This document shows positions 1 through 11,844 of a stretch of DNA of 24,119 nt, piece after piece; the stretch's first letter is position 1, and each line of letters starts with the position of its first letter. Source of the stretch: CAYPKW01 sp964411425 (GTDB lineage Bacteria > Pseudomonadota > Alphaproteobacteria > Dongiales > Dongiaceae); contig CAYPKW010000034.1 in NCBI GenBank assembly GCA_964411425.1, positions 1-24,119 on the forward strand, given 5' to 3'. The notes beneath the pieces were generated by a model. That model was not told the origin of the DNA. It did not search any database and saw nothing but the letters and a program-made list of their open reading frames with translations. The position numbers were made by a program, and so were the translations under genes.

Positions 1-611
1 GCCAGCAGCAGGCCGCCCAGAATCATCAGATAAGGTCGCGTCGGCAGTCCGGCAAGCGCCGCATCGACCGCGCCGACCCCGAAGATCAGCACCGGCACAT
101 AAAGCGGCAGCACCAGCAGCGGCACCAGGGCCCCGCCGCGCCGCGCCCCCAGCGTGAGCGCCGCGCCGATGGCGCCGAGCAGGCTCAAGACCGGCGTGCC
201 CAGCGCGAGCGTGGCGAGCAGCACGGGCAGACCCCTCCACTCAGTCCCGAACATGATCGCGAGCAGCGGCGCCGCCAGGATCAGCGGCAGCCCGGTGGCG
301 AGCCAATGGGCCGTCACCTTGGCCAGGACCGTGACCTCGAGCGGCGCCGGGGCTAGCACCAGGAGGTCCACGCTGCCGTCCTCGCGGTCGGCGAGAAAAA
401 GCCGCTCCGTAGCCAGCAGCGCCGCGAGCAGCGCCGTCACCCACACGACGCCCGGACCGATACGCGCCAGCATGTTCGGCTCCGGTCCGACCCCGAAGGG
501 GAACAGCATCGCCGCGAGCACGAAGAACATGACGACGAATGCGGCGTCGGCGCCCTGGCGGAAGGCTAGTCTCAGGTCGCGGCCGGCGACGCAGAGAAAG
601 GCCTTCACCAC
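1..611 (-). CDS. ccmB: Haem exporter protein CcmB, 3' end cut by the window
   Basis: This is the membrane subunit of the CcmAB(C) complex, which handles haem for cytochrome c maturation in the inner membrane. The reading frame starts at a GTG (611, or the adjacent GTG at 608), overlaps the end of ccmA, and runs off the left edge with about 203 residues visible; the family is usually about 220. The N-terminus reads VVKAFLCVAGRDLRLAFRQG. It is followed by several hydrophobic segments (for example around FVVMFFVLAAMLFPFGV and LPLILAAPLLAIMFG) and the ERLFLADREDGSVDLL segment typical of CcmB. No nearby ATG opens this frame earlier. The ccmA overlap suggests translational coupling. The family assignment is strong; only the exact start is uncertain. 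Confidence 0.9.
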   Translation of the reverse strand, partial: MVKAFLCVAGRDLRLAFRQGADAAFVVMFFVLAAMLFPFGVGPEPNMLARIGPGVVWVTALLAALLATERLFLADREDGSVDLLVLAPAPLEVTVLAKVTAHWLATGLPLILAAPLLAIMFGTEWRGLPVLLATLALGTPVLSLLGAIGAALTLGARRGGALVPLLVLPLYVPVLIFGVGAVDAALAGLPTRPYLMILGGLLL

Positions 612-1252
612 GGTTCGATCTCCGCCGCATCGGGGGCGAAACGGGCGAGCGGCAGGCGCTCCGCCTGCGGCAGTCGGGCATCGCCGTGCAAGGCGACGAC
701 GACGAGGCCGGCACTCGCCCGGTGCTCCGCCACGGCGGCGAGGAAACGCTCGGCGGCCGCGTCGTCGAGCCCGGCGGCCGGCTCGTCGAGCAGCCACAGC
801 GGGGCCGGGCGGACCAGCAGGCGAGAAAGCGCCACGCACCGGCGCTGCCCGGCCGACAACAGGCGAGCCGGAAGCGACGCCAGCGACGAGATGGCGAGCC
901 GATCGAGCGCTTGCGCCACGGCCTCATCCGTTCCGGTGCCGGCGAACCCGGCCCAGAAGCGCAGGTTCTCCGCGACGGTCAAGAGCGGTTTGACGGCGTC
1001 CTGATGGCCCACGTAATTGACCCGCTCGCGGTGCGCTTCCGGGTCGCGGGCGATGGCCGATCCCTGCCAGACGATGTCCCCGGCGGCAGGGCGCAGCAGG
1101 CCGGCCAGACATCGCAGAAGGCTCGTCTTGCCGCTGCCGTTCGGCCCTTCCAGCACCAGCGCGCCCCCGGCGCCGAGCGCGAAGCCCAGGCCGCTGAAGA
1201 CCGTGCGTGCGGCTCGCCGGCAAGCGAGATCCCGGGCGACCAGGAGGCTCAT
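605..1252 (-). CDS. ccmA: Cytochrome c biogenesis ABC transporter ATPase CcmA
   Basis: This is the ATPase subunit of the CcmABC(D) machinery, which uses ATP to release holo-CcmE during haem delivery to c-type cytochromes. The protein of about 215 residues has a Walker A motif (GPNGSGKT), an ABC signature in the variant form LSAGQRRC, and Walker B (LWLLDEPAAGLDD). The variant signature and short length are typical of CcmA. I prefer the ATG at 1252 (MSLLVARDLACRRAARTVF); a TTG at 1261 would add three residues. ccmB follows with overlapping ends, so the two are one operon. Upstream, across a 440-base gap, acnA is transcribed in the opposite direction. Confidence 0.92.
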   Translation of the reverse strand: MSLLVARDLACRRAARTVFSGLGFALGAGGALVLEGPNGSGKTSLLRCLAGLLRPAAGDIVWQGSAIARDPEAHRERVNYVGHQDAVKPLLTVAENLRFWAGFAGTGTDEAVAQALDRLAISSLASLPARLLSAGQRRCVALSRLLVRPAPLWLLDEPAAGLDDAAAERFLAAVAEHRASAGLVVVALHGDARLPQAERLPLARFAPDAAEIEPW

Positions 1253-1290
1253 CGGCACCAAGGTAGCCCAGCGCGGGCGCTGGACAATAG

Positions 1291-1328
1291 AAAAGCGCCG
1301 CGTTCCCTGGGGGGAGGGAACGCGGCGC
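1291..1328 (-). terminator. Strong intrinsic-terminator-like hairpin (minus strand)
   Basis: A perfect 14-bp inverted repeat (1295-1308 with 1315-1328) surrounds a 6-base loop. Read on the minus strand it is followed by TTTTC. No T-run follows on the plus strand, so the direction is minus. It lies upstream of ccmA, so it either ends a separate small RNA made from 1330-1500 or acts as an attenuator in the ccmA leader. Confidence 0.65.
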
Positions 1329-1450
1329 CGTCTACGGCGACCCTGTTGGGGGAAACAGGTGACCGCCTGCGTCCAGCCTTAGGGTTTGGATCAAGGTCGG
1401 CTGGCGGACCTCGACCGGAGAGGGAAGGTCTCCTGGGTCACTTAGCTAGG
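1291..1450 (-). ncRNA. Candidate structured small RNA between ccmA and acnA
   Basis: This part of the ccmA-acnA gap has no credible protein frame but several stacked inverted repeats. They are GTGACC/GGTCAC (1360-1365 with 1435-1441), an inner CCAGCC/GGCTGG (1373-1378 with 1399-1404), CCTGTT/AACAGG (1342-1347 with 1354-1359), and the 14-bp terminator-like hairpin at 1295-1328. The T-tract orients it on the minus strand, giving an RNA of about 150-200 bases. A short outer stem, asymmetric internal loop and inner stem vaguely recall 6S RNA. I cannot match the sequence to a known family, so the 6S idea is only a guess. It could also be a long ccmA leader. The 5' end is not defined. Confidence 0.35.
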
Positions 1451-1484
1451 GGGCGTCTATGGCCCGAATGCGCCCCGAAGGTGG

Positions 1485-1694
1485 CGAAATTATGATTTTT
1501 GGCCCAGTGCCGCCGGTGTCTCGGAAGACGGCCGTGCATAAAAATTCAACATGTTATTTCAATAAGTTACTAGATATTCGGCAGAATCGGCCGCAACGAT
1601 TCATTGCTTTTATTCCGCTTTCGGGGAATTTCTATGACGGGGTTCTGGTCGGCGCTGTCAAGGCCGGAGAAACACCCCTCGGGAGAGGTTCCCC
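1485..1694 (+). promoter_or_regulatory. AT-rich upstream region of acnA
   Basis: This stretch is clearly more AT-rich than anything around it (for example 1538-1580, with AACATGTT and TAGATATTC). It has no protein-like frame and probably holds the acnA promoter and any regulator sites. I could not fix a single -35/-10 pair. A GGGAGAGG ribosome-binding site at 1681-1688 precedes the TTG start of acnA at a good distance. A small palindrome, ATTCGGCAGAAT, is also visible; I see no recognised iron-regulator box. Confidence 0.4.
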
Positions 1695-4391
<2,697 letters not shown>

Positions 4392-4426
4392 GACGGACAG
4401 GAACGGCGGGCATCACCGCAACGTGA

Positions 4427-4456
4427 TTGGCCGGTCGGGCGCAGGCTCGCCTACAG
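4427..4456 (+). promoter_or_regulatory. Possible promoter of the DUF1223 gene
   Basis: TTGGCC (4427-4432) and CTACAG (4451-4456) are separated by 18 bases. Transcription from here would begin about 0-3 bases before the ATG at 4465, giving a leaderless or nearly leaderless mRNA. This fits the absence of a Shine-Dalgarno sequence. The match to consensus is moderate. Confidence 0.3.
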
Positions 4457-4464
4457 TGCTGGCC

Positions 4465-5181
4465 ATGCCCGCGCGCTGTCTTGCCCTTGCGCTTGCCGCC
4501 GCGCTTGCGACGGCGCTGCCGGCGCGAGCCGATGCTCCCGTGGTGGTCGAGCTGTTCACCTCGCAGGGCTGCAACTCCTGCCCGCCGGCCGACGCGTTCC
4601 TGGGCGAGCTTGCGATGCGGCCCGACGTGGTGGCGTTGTCGCTGCACGTCGATTATTGGGACTACATCGGCTGGAAGGACCCGTTCGCCCGCCCCGAGGC
4701 GACCGCGCGCCAGCGCGCCTACGGCCGCAGCCTCGGCCGCAACATGGTCTACACCCCGCAGATGGTGATCGACGGCGAGGTGGACGAGGTGGGCTCCGAC
4801 CGGGCCGGGGTCTTACGGAAGATCGCCGCCGCGCGGCGCGGCAAGATCGCGGTCGAATTGCGCGAGACCGCGCCCGGCCAGTGGCGCGTCATCCTGCCCG
4901 GCGCCGCCATCGACTTGGCCGAACCGGCGACCGTGTGGCTCGCGGTTTTCGACCGGGAGAAAACCACCGTCGTGCCGCGCGGCGAGAACGCGGGCGTCAC
5001 GCTGAAGAACTACCATGTCGTGCGGGAGTGGCGCCGGCTCGGCGAATGGAACGCGCAGCCCGCGGAGTTTCCACTCGATGTCGCGGCCGGCGGCGATGGC
5101 TGCGCCGTGATCGTCCAGGCGGGCGAGACCGGCCCCGTGCTGGGCGCGGCGCTGATACACTTCGCCGACGCCGCGCCCTAG
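4465..5181 (+). CDS. Secreted thioredoxin-fold protein, DUF1223 family
   Basis: A 238-residue protein with a signal peptide (residues 1-22, ending LPARA) followed by a DUF1223 domain. The domain has a thioredoxin-like first strand and a CxxC pair at Cys36 and Cys39 (LFTSQGCNSCPPAD). The segments LSLHVDYWDYIGWKDPF and MVYTPQMVIDG are characteristic of the family. It is expected in the periplasm. The CxxC suggests thiol-redox or metal chemistry, but no substrate is established for the family. I chose the ATG at 4465 because the signal peptide begins there; an upstream GTG at 4423 would put extra residues before it. The stop codon TAG is shared with the first bases of the repeat element at 5180-5449. 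Confidence 0.85.
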   Translation: MPARCLALALAAALATALPARADAPVVVELFTSQGCNSCPPADAFLGELAMRPDVVALSLHVDYWDYIGWKDPFARPEATARQRAYGRSLGRNMVYTPQMVIDGEVDEVGSDRAGVLRKIAAARRGKIAVELRETAPGQWRVILPGAAIDLAEPATVWLAVFDREKTTVVPRGENAGVTLKNYHVVREWRRLGEWNAQPAEFPLDVAAGGDGCAVIVQAGETGPVLGAALIHFADAAP

Positions 5182-5449
5182 AGCATGATCCGACCAGTTG
5201 GGATCGCCTGCGTTGCGTCCTTGGCGAGGCGATCCGCCAGGCGCGCCGCGCAGGCCGATGTGGTTCATCGACCAAGCGGCGCAACGCCGCGGGCGCCCGC
5301 CACGGCGCAACCCGAAGGGCCGGGGGCTTTTGCATCGCGGGTTCGTCGAAGGGCTCGCGCGTAGTCCCCGCTACTCGTCTCGCCCTTCTCCTGCCCGCGA
5401 CGCAAAAGCCCTCCGGCGCAGCCGGTTCCAACTGGTTGGATCATGCTCT
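5180..5449. repeat. MITE-like palindromic repeat element, about 270 bp
   Basis: The element is bounded by inverted arms of about 22 bases, AGAGCATGATCC(G/A)ACCAGTTGG (5180-5201 and, inverted, 5428-5449), with one mismatch. Inside are more hairpins: a 9-bp pair GGATCGCCT/AGGCGATCC (5201-5209 with 5227-5235), GCGGCG-CAA-CGCCGC near 5275-5290, an 18-base pair with one mismatch (5324-5341 with 5394-5411), GAAGGGC/GCCCTTC (5348-5354 with 5382-5388) and GTAG/CTAC at the tip. No transposase frame is present. The terminal AGAGCATGATC resembles, from memory, the ends of palindromic intergenic repeats common in Rhizobiales. The left end overlaps the TAG stop of the preceding gene. A non-autonomous mobile repeat is the best reading. 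Confidence 0.75.
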
Positions 5450-5590
5450 GACGCCCGCTCTCAGGCCGGGTAGACGCCTGGCGAAGGCGGCGGGGTCGGC
5501 GCCGTCGGGCTTCGCGATCTTGTCGAGATCGGCGCCCGCCATCAATGCCGGGCGCTTGCAATTGCCGCCTCGGCGGTCGATCTTCTTGTC

Positions 5591-5596
<6 letters not shown>
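5441..5596 (-). CDS. Doubtful small ORF divergent from the helicase
   Basis: A 51-codon frame from a GTG at 5596 ends in a TGA inside the repeat's right arm. Its translation (VHDKKIDRRGGNCKRP… ending …AFARRLPGLRAGVRA) has ordinary composition and covers the short gap between the repeat and the helicase. It has no Shine-Dalgarno sequence, its start overlaps the helicase start, and the same frame stays open antisense through the helicase. It may be chance. I do not recognise it. Confidence 0.2.
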
Positions 5597-8094
<2,498 letters not shown>

Positions 8095-8098
<4 letters not shown>

Positions 8099-8472
8099 AC
8101 GAGCCGGCGGACAAGCTGCGGCTCGACAAATGGCTGTGGTACGCGCGCTTCTGCCGGAGCCGCATGCTGGCCGCGCGCCTGTGCGCCAGCGGCCGCGTCC
8201 GGCTGCGCGGCGCGCCGATCGTCAAGGCCCACCAGACGGTGCGGCCAGGCGACGTGCTAACGCTGGCGCGCGGCCCCTACATCCGGGTGGTCCGCGTCCG
8301 CGCGTTGGGCCAGCGCCGCGGCCCCGCCGCCGAGGCGCGACTGCTGTACGAGGACCTGGTGGCGCGCCCGGCGGTGCCCGCGGGAGTCCGACGCGACCCC
8401 GGCGCCGGGCGGCCCACCAAACGCGACCGACGCGCCATGGATCGTTGGACCGGCGCGGAGGCGAACGATTGA
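8095..8472 (+). CDS. S4-domain RNA-binding protein (Hsp15/HslR-like)
   Basis: A 125-residue protein beginning with an S4 domain: LRLDKWLWYARFCRSRMLAA, then RLCASGRVRLRG and a VRPGDVLTLARG turn. A basic, Arg/Pro-rich tail follows. Hsp15 in E. coli binds stalled free 50S subunits carrying nascent chains; a similar ribosome-associated role is an inference here. The ATG overlaps the helicase stop as ATGA, so the two proteins are probably made together and may act on the same RNA or ribosomal substrates. Length and domain fit the short S4 family, not the larger pseudouridine synthases. Confidence 0.88.
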
Positions 8473-8501
8473 ACGGGGCGGCTCCGTCTCCTCCGTTCGA
8501 G

Positions 8502-8530
8502 TTGCTTCGCGCCGCGGGGCCATGTTAGGC
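8502..8530 (+). promoter_or_regulatory. Candidate fdxA promoter
   Basis: TTGCTT (8502-8507) is followed after 17 bases by TTAGGC (8525-8530). Spacing is ideal; the -10 match is modest. It would give a leader of about 60 bases ending in a TGGAGAA ribosome-binding site before the fdxA ATG. Confidence 0.35.
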
Positions 8531-8595
8531 AAGGCCAGGAGAGCGGCAGCGCCGTCCGGTGTCGGCGGAAATCGCCGGGACGGCTGGAGAATGCG

Positions 8596-8931
8596 ATGAC
8601 GTACATAGTCAACGAGGCTTGCATCAAATGCAAGTACATGGACTGCGTCGAGGTCTGCCCCGTCGACTGCTTCTATGAAGGCGAAAACATGCTGGTGATC
8701 CACCCGGACGAGTGCATCGACTGCGGCGTCTGTGAGCCGGAATGCCCCGTCGAGGCCATCCTGCCCGACACGGAGCCGGGCACCGAGCGCTGGGTCGAGA
8801 TCAACCACAAATACGCGGAAACTTGGCCCAATATCACGCGCAAGACCGAGCCGCCGCCCGATGCCGACCAGTTCAAGGGCGCGCCCGACAAGTTCGCCAA
8901 GTACTTCGACCCGACCCCAGCCAAGCGCTGA
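8596..8931 (+). CDS. fdxA: Seven-iron ferredoxin FdxA
   Basis: A 111-residue cytoplasmic electron carrier of the [3Fe-4S][4Fe-4S] type. The cysteine pattern matches Azotobacter ferredoxin I: Cys9, Cys17 and Cys50 would hold the 3Fe cluster, and Cys21, Cys40, Cys43 and Cys46 the 4Fe cluster. Cys12 and Cys25 are the extra cysteines also seen in the family. The C-terminal extension (ERWVEINHKYAETWPNIT, then a Pro/Asp-rich tail) is typical. TGGAGAA lies just upstream of the ATG. The order helicase-S4-fdxA-carD is one I recall as common in alphaproteobacteria. Confidence 0.96.
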   Translation: MTYIVNEACIKCKYMDCVEVCPVDCFYEGENMLVIHPDECIDCGVCEPECPVEAILPDTEPGTERWVEINHKYAETWPNITRKTEPPPDADQFKGAPDKFAKYFDPTPAKR

Positions 8932-9006
8932 CTGCGGCAGGCGCCGGATCGTTCAGGTAAAAGTGTTGTAAAACAAAATCTTAGAGAGACTCGTTGCGAT
9001 TTCGAG

Positions 9007-9035
9007 TTGTTTTGCGCTCGGCCTTGTGCTAGGTT
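9007..9035 (+). promoter_or_regulatory. Candidate carD promoter
   Basis: TTGTTT (9007-9012) and TAGGTT (9030-9035) have a 17-base spacer, in an AT-richer stretch between fdxA and carD. It implies a leader of about 175 bases before the chosen carD start. Confidence 0.45.
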
Positions 9036-9219
9036 AGCGAAGTTGACGAGGCGGCCGGGGAATTGACCTCGCCTGCGAATGGGTCTGGGCCGGGCGGTCT
9101 CGCCGTTTTTCGGTTATCACAACCCTTGGGGGCGCGTTCTGGGACGTTCGCGCGAAGGCGTCCCTGTTGGCCGGGGTGGACGAAAGATGCGACAGCATTC
9201 GGTGGCGAGGAAGTCGAGC

Positions 9220-9771
9220 ATGATGCGCAGCAATGGAACGGCGACGGGTGCGGCGGAAAAGACCCGGCGCATCCTGGCCAAGGATATCGGGTTCCGGACC
9301 GGCGATTTCGTGGTCTACCCCACCCATGGCGTGGGCAAGGTGCTTGGCATCGAGGCCCAGGAGATCTCCGGCATAGCCCTGCAGGTGATCACCATCCTGT
9401 TCGAGAAGGACCGCATGACGCTGCGCGTGCCGGTCGGCAAGGCGAAGTACTCTGGCTTGCGGCGGCTCTCCACCCGCAAGGTGATGGATACGGCTCTCGC
9501 TACCCTCAAGGGGCGCTCGCGCGTCAAGCGGGTGATGTGGAGCCGGCGCGCCCAGGAGTACGAGGCGAAGATCAACTCCGGCGATCCGGTGTCGATCGCC
9601 GAGGTGGTGCGCGACCTGCACCGCAAAGCCGATCAGCCCGACCAGTCGTACAGCGAGCGGCAGATCTATCAGTCCGCTCTCGACCGGCTGGCGCGCGAGC
9701 TGGCGGCGGTGGAGGCGATCGACGAGAACGCGGCCTCGCAGCGGCTGGAGCAGTTGCTGAAGGCGGCGTAG
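9220..9771 (+). CDS. carD: CarD-family RNA polymerase-binding transcription regulator
   Basis: A CarD/CdnL-type protein that binds the RNA polymerase beta subunit and stabilises open complexes, notably at rRNA promoters in studied bacteria. The N-terminal RNAP-interaction domain is clear (FRTGDFVVYPTHGVGKVLGI, then ITILFEKDRMTLRVPVGKA), followed by a helical DNA-binding part (RSRVKRVMWSRRAQEYEAKI … SIAEVVRDLHRKADQPDQSYSER). I chose the ATG at 9220, giving 183 residues, because AGGAAG lies six bases upstream. ATGs at 9187 and 9079 in the same frame are possible but give N-termini unlike the family. Confidence 0.93.
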   Translation: MMRSNGTATGAAEKTRRILAKDIGFRTGDFVVYPTHGVGKVLGIEAQEISGIALQVITILFEKDRMTLRVPVGKAKYSGLRRLSTRKVMDTALATLKGRSRVKRVMWSRRAQEYEAKINSGDPVSIAEVVRDLHRKADQPDQSYSERQIYQSALDRLARELAAVEAIDENAASQRLEQLLKAA

Positions 9772-9774
9772 CCG

Positions 9775-9793
9775 GCGCCGCGGCCGGCGGCGC
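9775..9793 (+). terminator. Hairpin just after carD
   Basis: GCGCCGC and GCGGCGC (9775-9781 with 9787-9793) form a 7-bp stem with a 5-base loop, starting four bases after the carD stop. There is no T-tract, so it is at best a weak terminator or a 3'-end-protecting structure. Confidence 0.3.
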
Positions 9794-9811
9794 TCCCGCT
9801 CTCCGCCCCGG

Positions 9812-10612
9812 ATGTCCGAAGCGGGCAATTTCTCGGTCTTGCGCCGCTGCCGGCGCATCTGGGCGGTAGCCTCGATCCATGGCGAAGCGCAGCGGCTCTC
9901 CGCCTTGCACGACGCGCTCGGGGCGCGCTTTGAGCGCGGCGACCGGCTCGTGTACCTCGGCAATTATCTCGGCCGCGGCGGCTCGATTCGCGCCGCGCTC
10001 GACTCACTGCTCGATTTCCGCCGTCGAGTGATCGGTCGGCCGCGCGTGTTCGCCACCGACGTCTGCTACCTGCGCGGCAGCCAGGAGGAGATGTGGCAGA
10101 AGCTGCTGCAACTGCAGTTCGCGCCCAATCCGCGCGAGGTGCTGGCCTGGATGCTGGAGCAGGGGGTGGGCGCCACCATCGAGGCCTATGGCGGCGACTT
10201 GCAGCAGGCGAGAGCCTGCGCCGGACAGGGTGCGCTGGCGCTGACCAGGTGGACCGGCTCCTTGCGCGCCGCCATGCAGCGTCAACCGGGCCATTTCGAT
10301 TTGATGACGGCGCTGCGCCGGGCCGCCTACACGGACGACGGCCGGCTCTTGTTCGTCCATGCCGGCATCGATCCGGGCCGGCCGCTCACCGCCCAGAGCG
10401 ACAGCCTGTGGTGGAATATCGGGGGGTTCGGCCGGCTCGACCGCGCGTTCGACGGATTCGCGCGGGTGGTGCGCGGCTTCGATCGCGCCCATGCGGGCAT
10501 CCGGGTGGCCAGCTACACCACCAGCCTCGACGCCGGCTGCGGCTTCGGCGGGCCGCTGGTGGCCGCCTGCTTCGAGCCTTCGGGCGAGATCGTGGACGCG
10601 ATCGAGGCGTGA
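9812..10612 (+). CDS. PPP-phosphatase-fold protein with a degenerate active site
   Basis: A 266-residue intact gene whose layout follows calcineurin-like serine/threonine phosphatases, but whose metal-binding motifs are altered. The usual GDxHG reads ASIHG (20-24), GDxxDRG reads GNYLGRG (50-56), GNHE reads GSQE (89-92), and the late GHT reads as ASYT (233-236). FVHAGID (181-187) is kept. So Asp, Asp, Asn and one His of the six ligands are replaced, and the catalytic His of GNHE is Gln91; only His23 and His183 remain. Classical phosphatase activity is therefore unlikely. A binding or regulatory role (pseudo-phosphatase) is an inference. It follows carD on the same strand after 40 bases. Confidence 0.7.
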   Translation: MSEAGNFSVLRRCRRIWAVASIHGEAQRLSALHDALGARFERGDRLVYLGNYLGRGGSIRAALDSLLDFRRRVIGRPRVFATDVCYLRGSQEEMWQKLLQLQFAPNPREVLAWMLEQGVGATIEAYGGDLQQARACAGQGALALTRWTGSLRAAMQRQPGHFDLMTALRRAAYTDDGRLLFVHAGIDPGRPLTAQSDSLWWNIGGFGRLDRAFDGFARVVRGFDRAHAGIRVASYTTSLDAGCGFGGPLVAACFEPSGEIVDAIEA

Positions 10613-10630
10613 GCGCTGGCGCGCTATTCC

Positions 10631-11172
10631 TTACGCTTGTGACCCCGCGCCGTCGAGCGGGACCGAGACGGTCTCCAGCCGCCAGACCGCCGTCCGGCGC
10701 TCCTCGGGACCGAGGCGCAGCAGGCTGTCGTAGTCCTCGACTTCGAGGGCCTTGTCGACCGCCGCGCCATCGCTCGACAGCGGCAGCATGATGCCTTCGA
10801 CCTTGATGCTGCCGCCGTGGTGCAGCCGGGCGACCTGACAGCAATAGGTCGCCCGCCGCGAGCGCATCAGTTCCGCGTACCGCTCGGTCCACAGCGCGAC
10901 GCCGCCGTCCACGTCGAGTTCGTGCAGCCATCGTCCGGTGAAGTTGTGCCCGTATGCCTCGGTGACCGCGGTACCGGTTAGGCGGTAGCGAACCCGCACC
11001 GGGTTGTCGTGAAGGTCGGCGACGATGACGTAGGGCAGCAGCGGCTTGATCTCGACGGGGGGTCGATGTCGGCCCGCGACGGCATGGCGCGGTCGGCCCT
11101 CTTGCTCGACCAGTACTCATAGAGCGCGATCAGGCGCGGCGATTGCGCCGGAAAGGGCACCCGCTCCGACAT
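10631..11172 (-). pseudogene. PAS-domain (PAS_5-like) gene with a frameshift
   Basis: The two halves of a single-PAS protein lie in different frames. The first half starts at ATG 11172 after a GGAGGG site (MSERVPFPAQSPRLIALYEYW … RADID). The second half, ending at 10631, reads VEIKPLLPYVIVADLHDNPV then VRVRYRLTGTAVTEAYGHNF. They break at a run of six G (11057-11062 on the plus strand). Four or seven bases there would restore one frame of about 180 residues. This family of short PAS proteins is common in alphaproteobacteria and of unknown signal. Either the gene is recently inactivated or the run is a sequencing error; the otherwise clean halves favour a very recent change or an error. Confidence 0.75.
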
Positions 11173-11376
11173 GCATCCCTCCGCGTCCGTCACGTGCCGG
11201 CCATCATGCGCCGACCGCCGCGCCGCGGCAACGGCATTGCCGGCGCGTCGGCGGGCGACGGCCCACCACTGTCGCGGCAATTGACAGGCTGATTGTCGAG
11301 GCGTCCCATGCGACGCCAATGCGAGCGGCCCCGCGAGTGGACGGCGCTCGATCATTTGACCCAAGGGGCACCGGCC

Positions 11377-11844
11377 ATGACCGGCGAACGCGACACCGCG
11401 GGCGTCATCCTCCACCCGCCGTTCCTCTTCCTCGGCGGCATCGCGGCGGGGCTGCTGCTCGACCGGCTCTGGCCCGCCGCGATGCTGCCCGGCGGGCTGC
11501 AATATGGGCTGGCGGGCGCCCTCATTTTGCTGGGCGTTGGCCTGTTCGCTCCGGCCGCGCTGCGGTTCCGCCGGGCCGGGACGAACATCCCGACGAACCG
11601 GCCGACCACCGCGCTGGTGACCGACGGCCCGTATCGGTACTCGCGCAACCCGATCTACGTCGCGCTCGTCTTGGCCTATACGGGGATCGCGATCGCGATC
11701 GATAGCGCGTGGGTGCTCGGCCTCGTGGCGCCGATCCTCGTCGTGCTGCGCTACGGCGTCATCGCCCGCGAGGAGCGCTACCTCGAACGTAAGTTCGGAG
11801 CGGCGTATGTCGCCTACAAGTCGGGCGTGCGCCGCTGGCTCTAG
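11377..11844 (+). CDS. Isoprenylcysteine carboxyl methyltransferase-family membrane protein
   Basis: A 155-residue integral membrane protein with about four hydrophobic segments (starting FLFLGGIAAGLLLDRLW, then GLAGALILLGVGLFAPAAL). It has the family's C-terminal signature: VTDGPYRYSRNPIYVAL for cofactor binding, and EERYLERKFGAAYVAY near the end. Members methylate lipids or small molecules with S-adenosylmethionine; bacterial substrates are mostly unknown. The ATG at 11377 was chosen because AAGGGG lies upstream and the first membrane helix follows soon after; a longer frame back to 11293 adds an unlikely Arg-rich extension. Its TAG stop overlaps the stop of betI, which runs the other way. 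Confidence 0.85.
   Translation: MTGERDTAGVILHPPFLFLGGIAAGLLLDRLWPAAMLPGGLQYGLAGALILLGVGLFAPAALRFRRAGTNIPTNRPTTALVTDGPYRYSRNPIYVALVLAYTGIAIAIDSAWVLGLVAPILVVLRYGVIAREERYLERKFGAAYVAYKSGVRRWL

Noticed and set aside
5198..5473. 91-codon frame inside the palindromic repeat
   Set aside because: It is made of the inverted repeats themselves and is Arg/Pro-rich; no sign of a real protein.
11281..11308. TTGACA as a promoter for the methyltransferase gene
   Set aside because: The -35 is perfect, but 16-18 bases on there is only TCCCAT-like sequence, so I do not call it.
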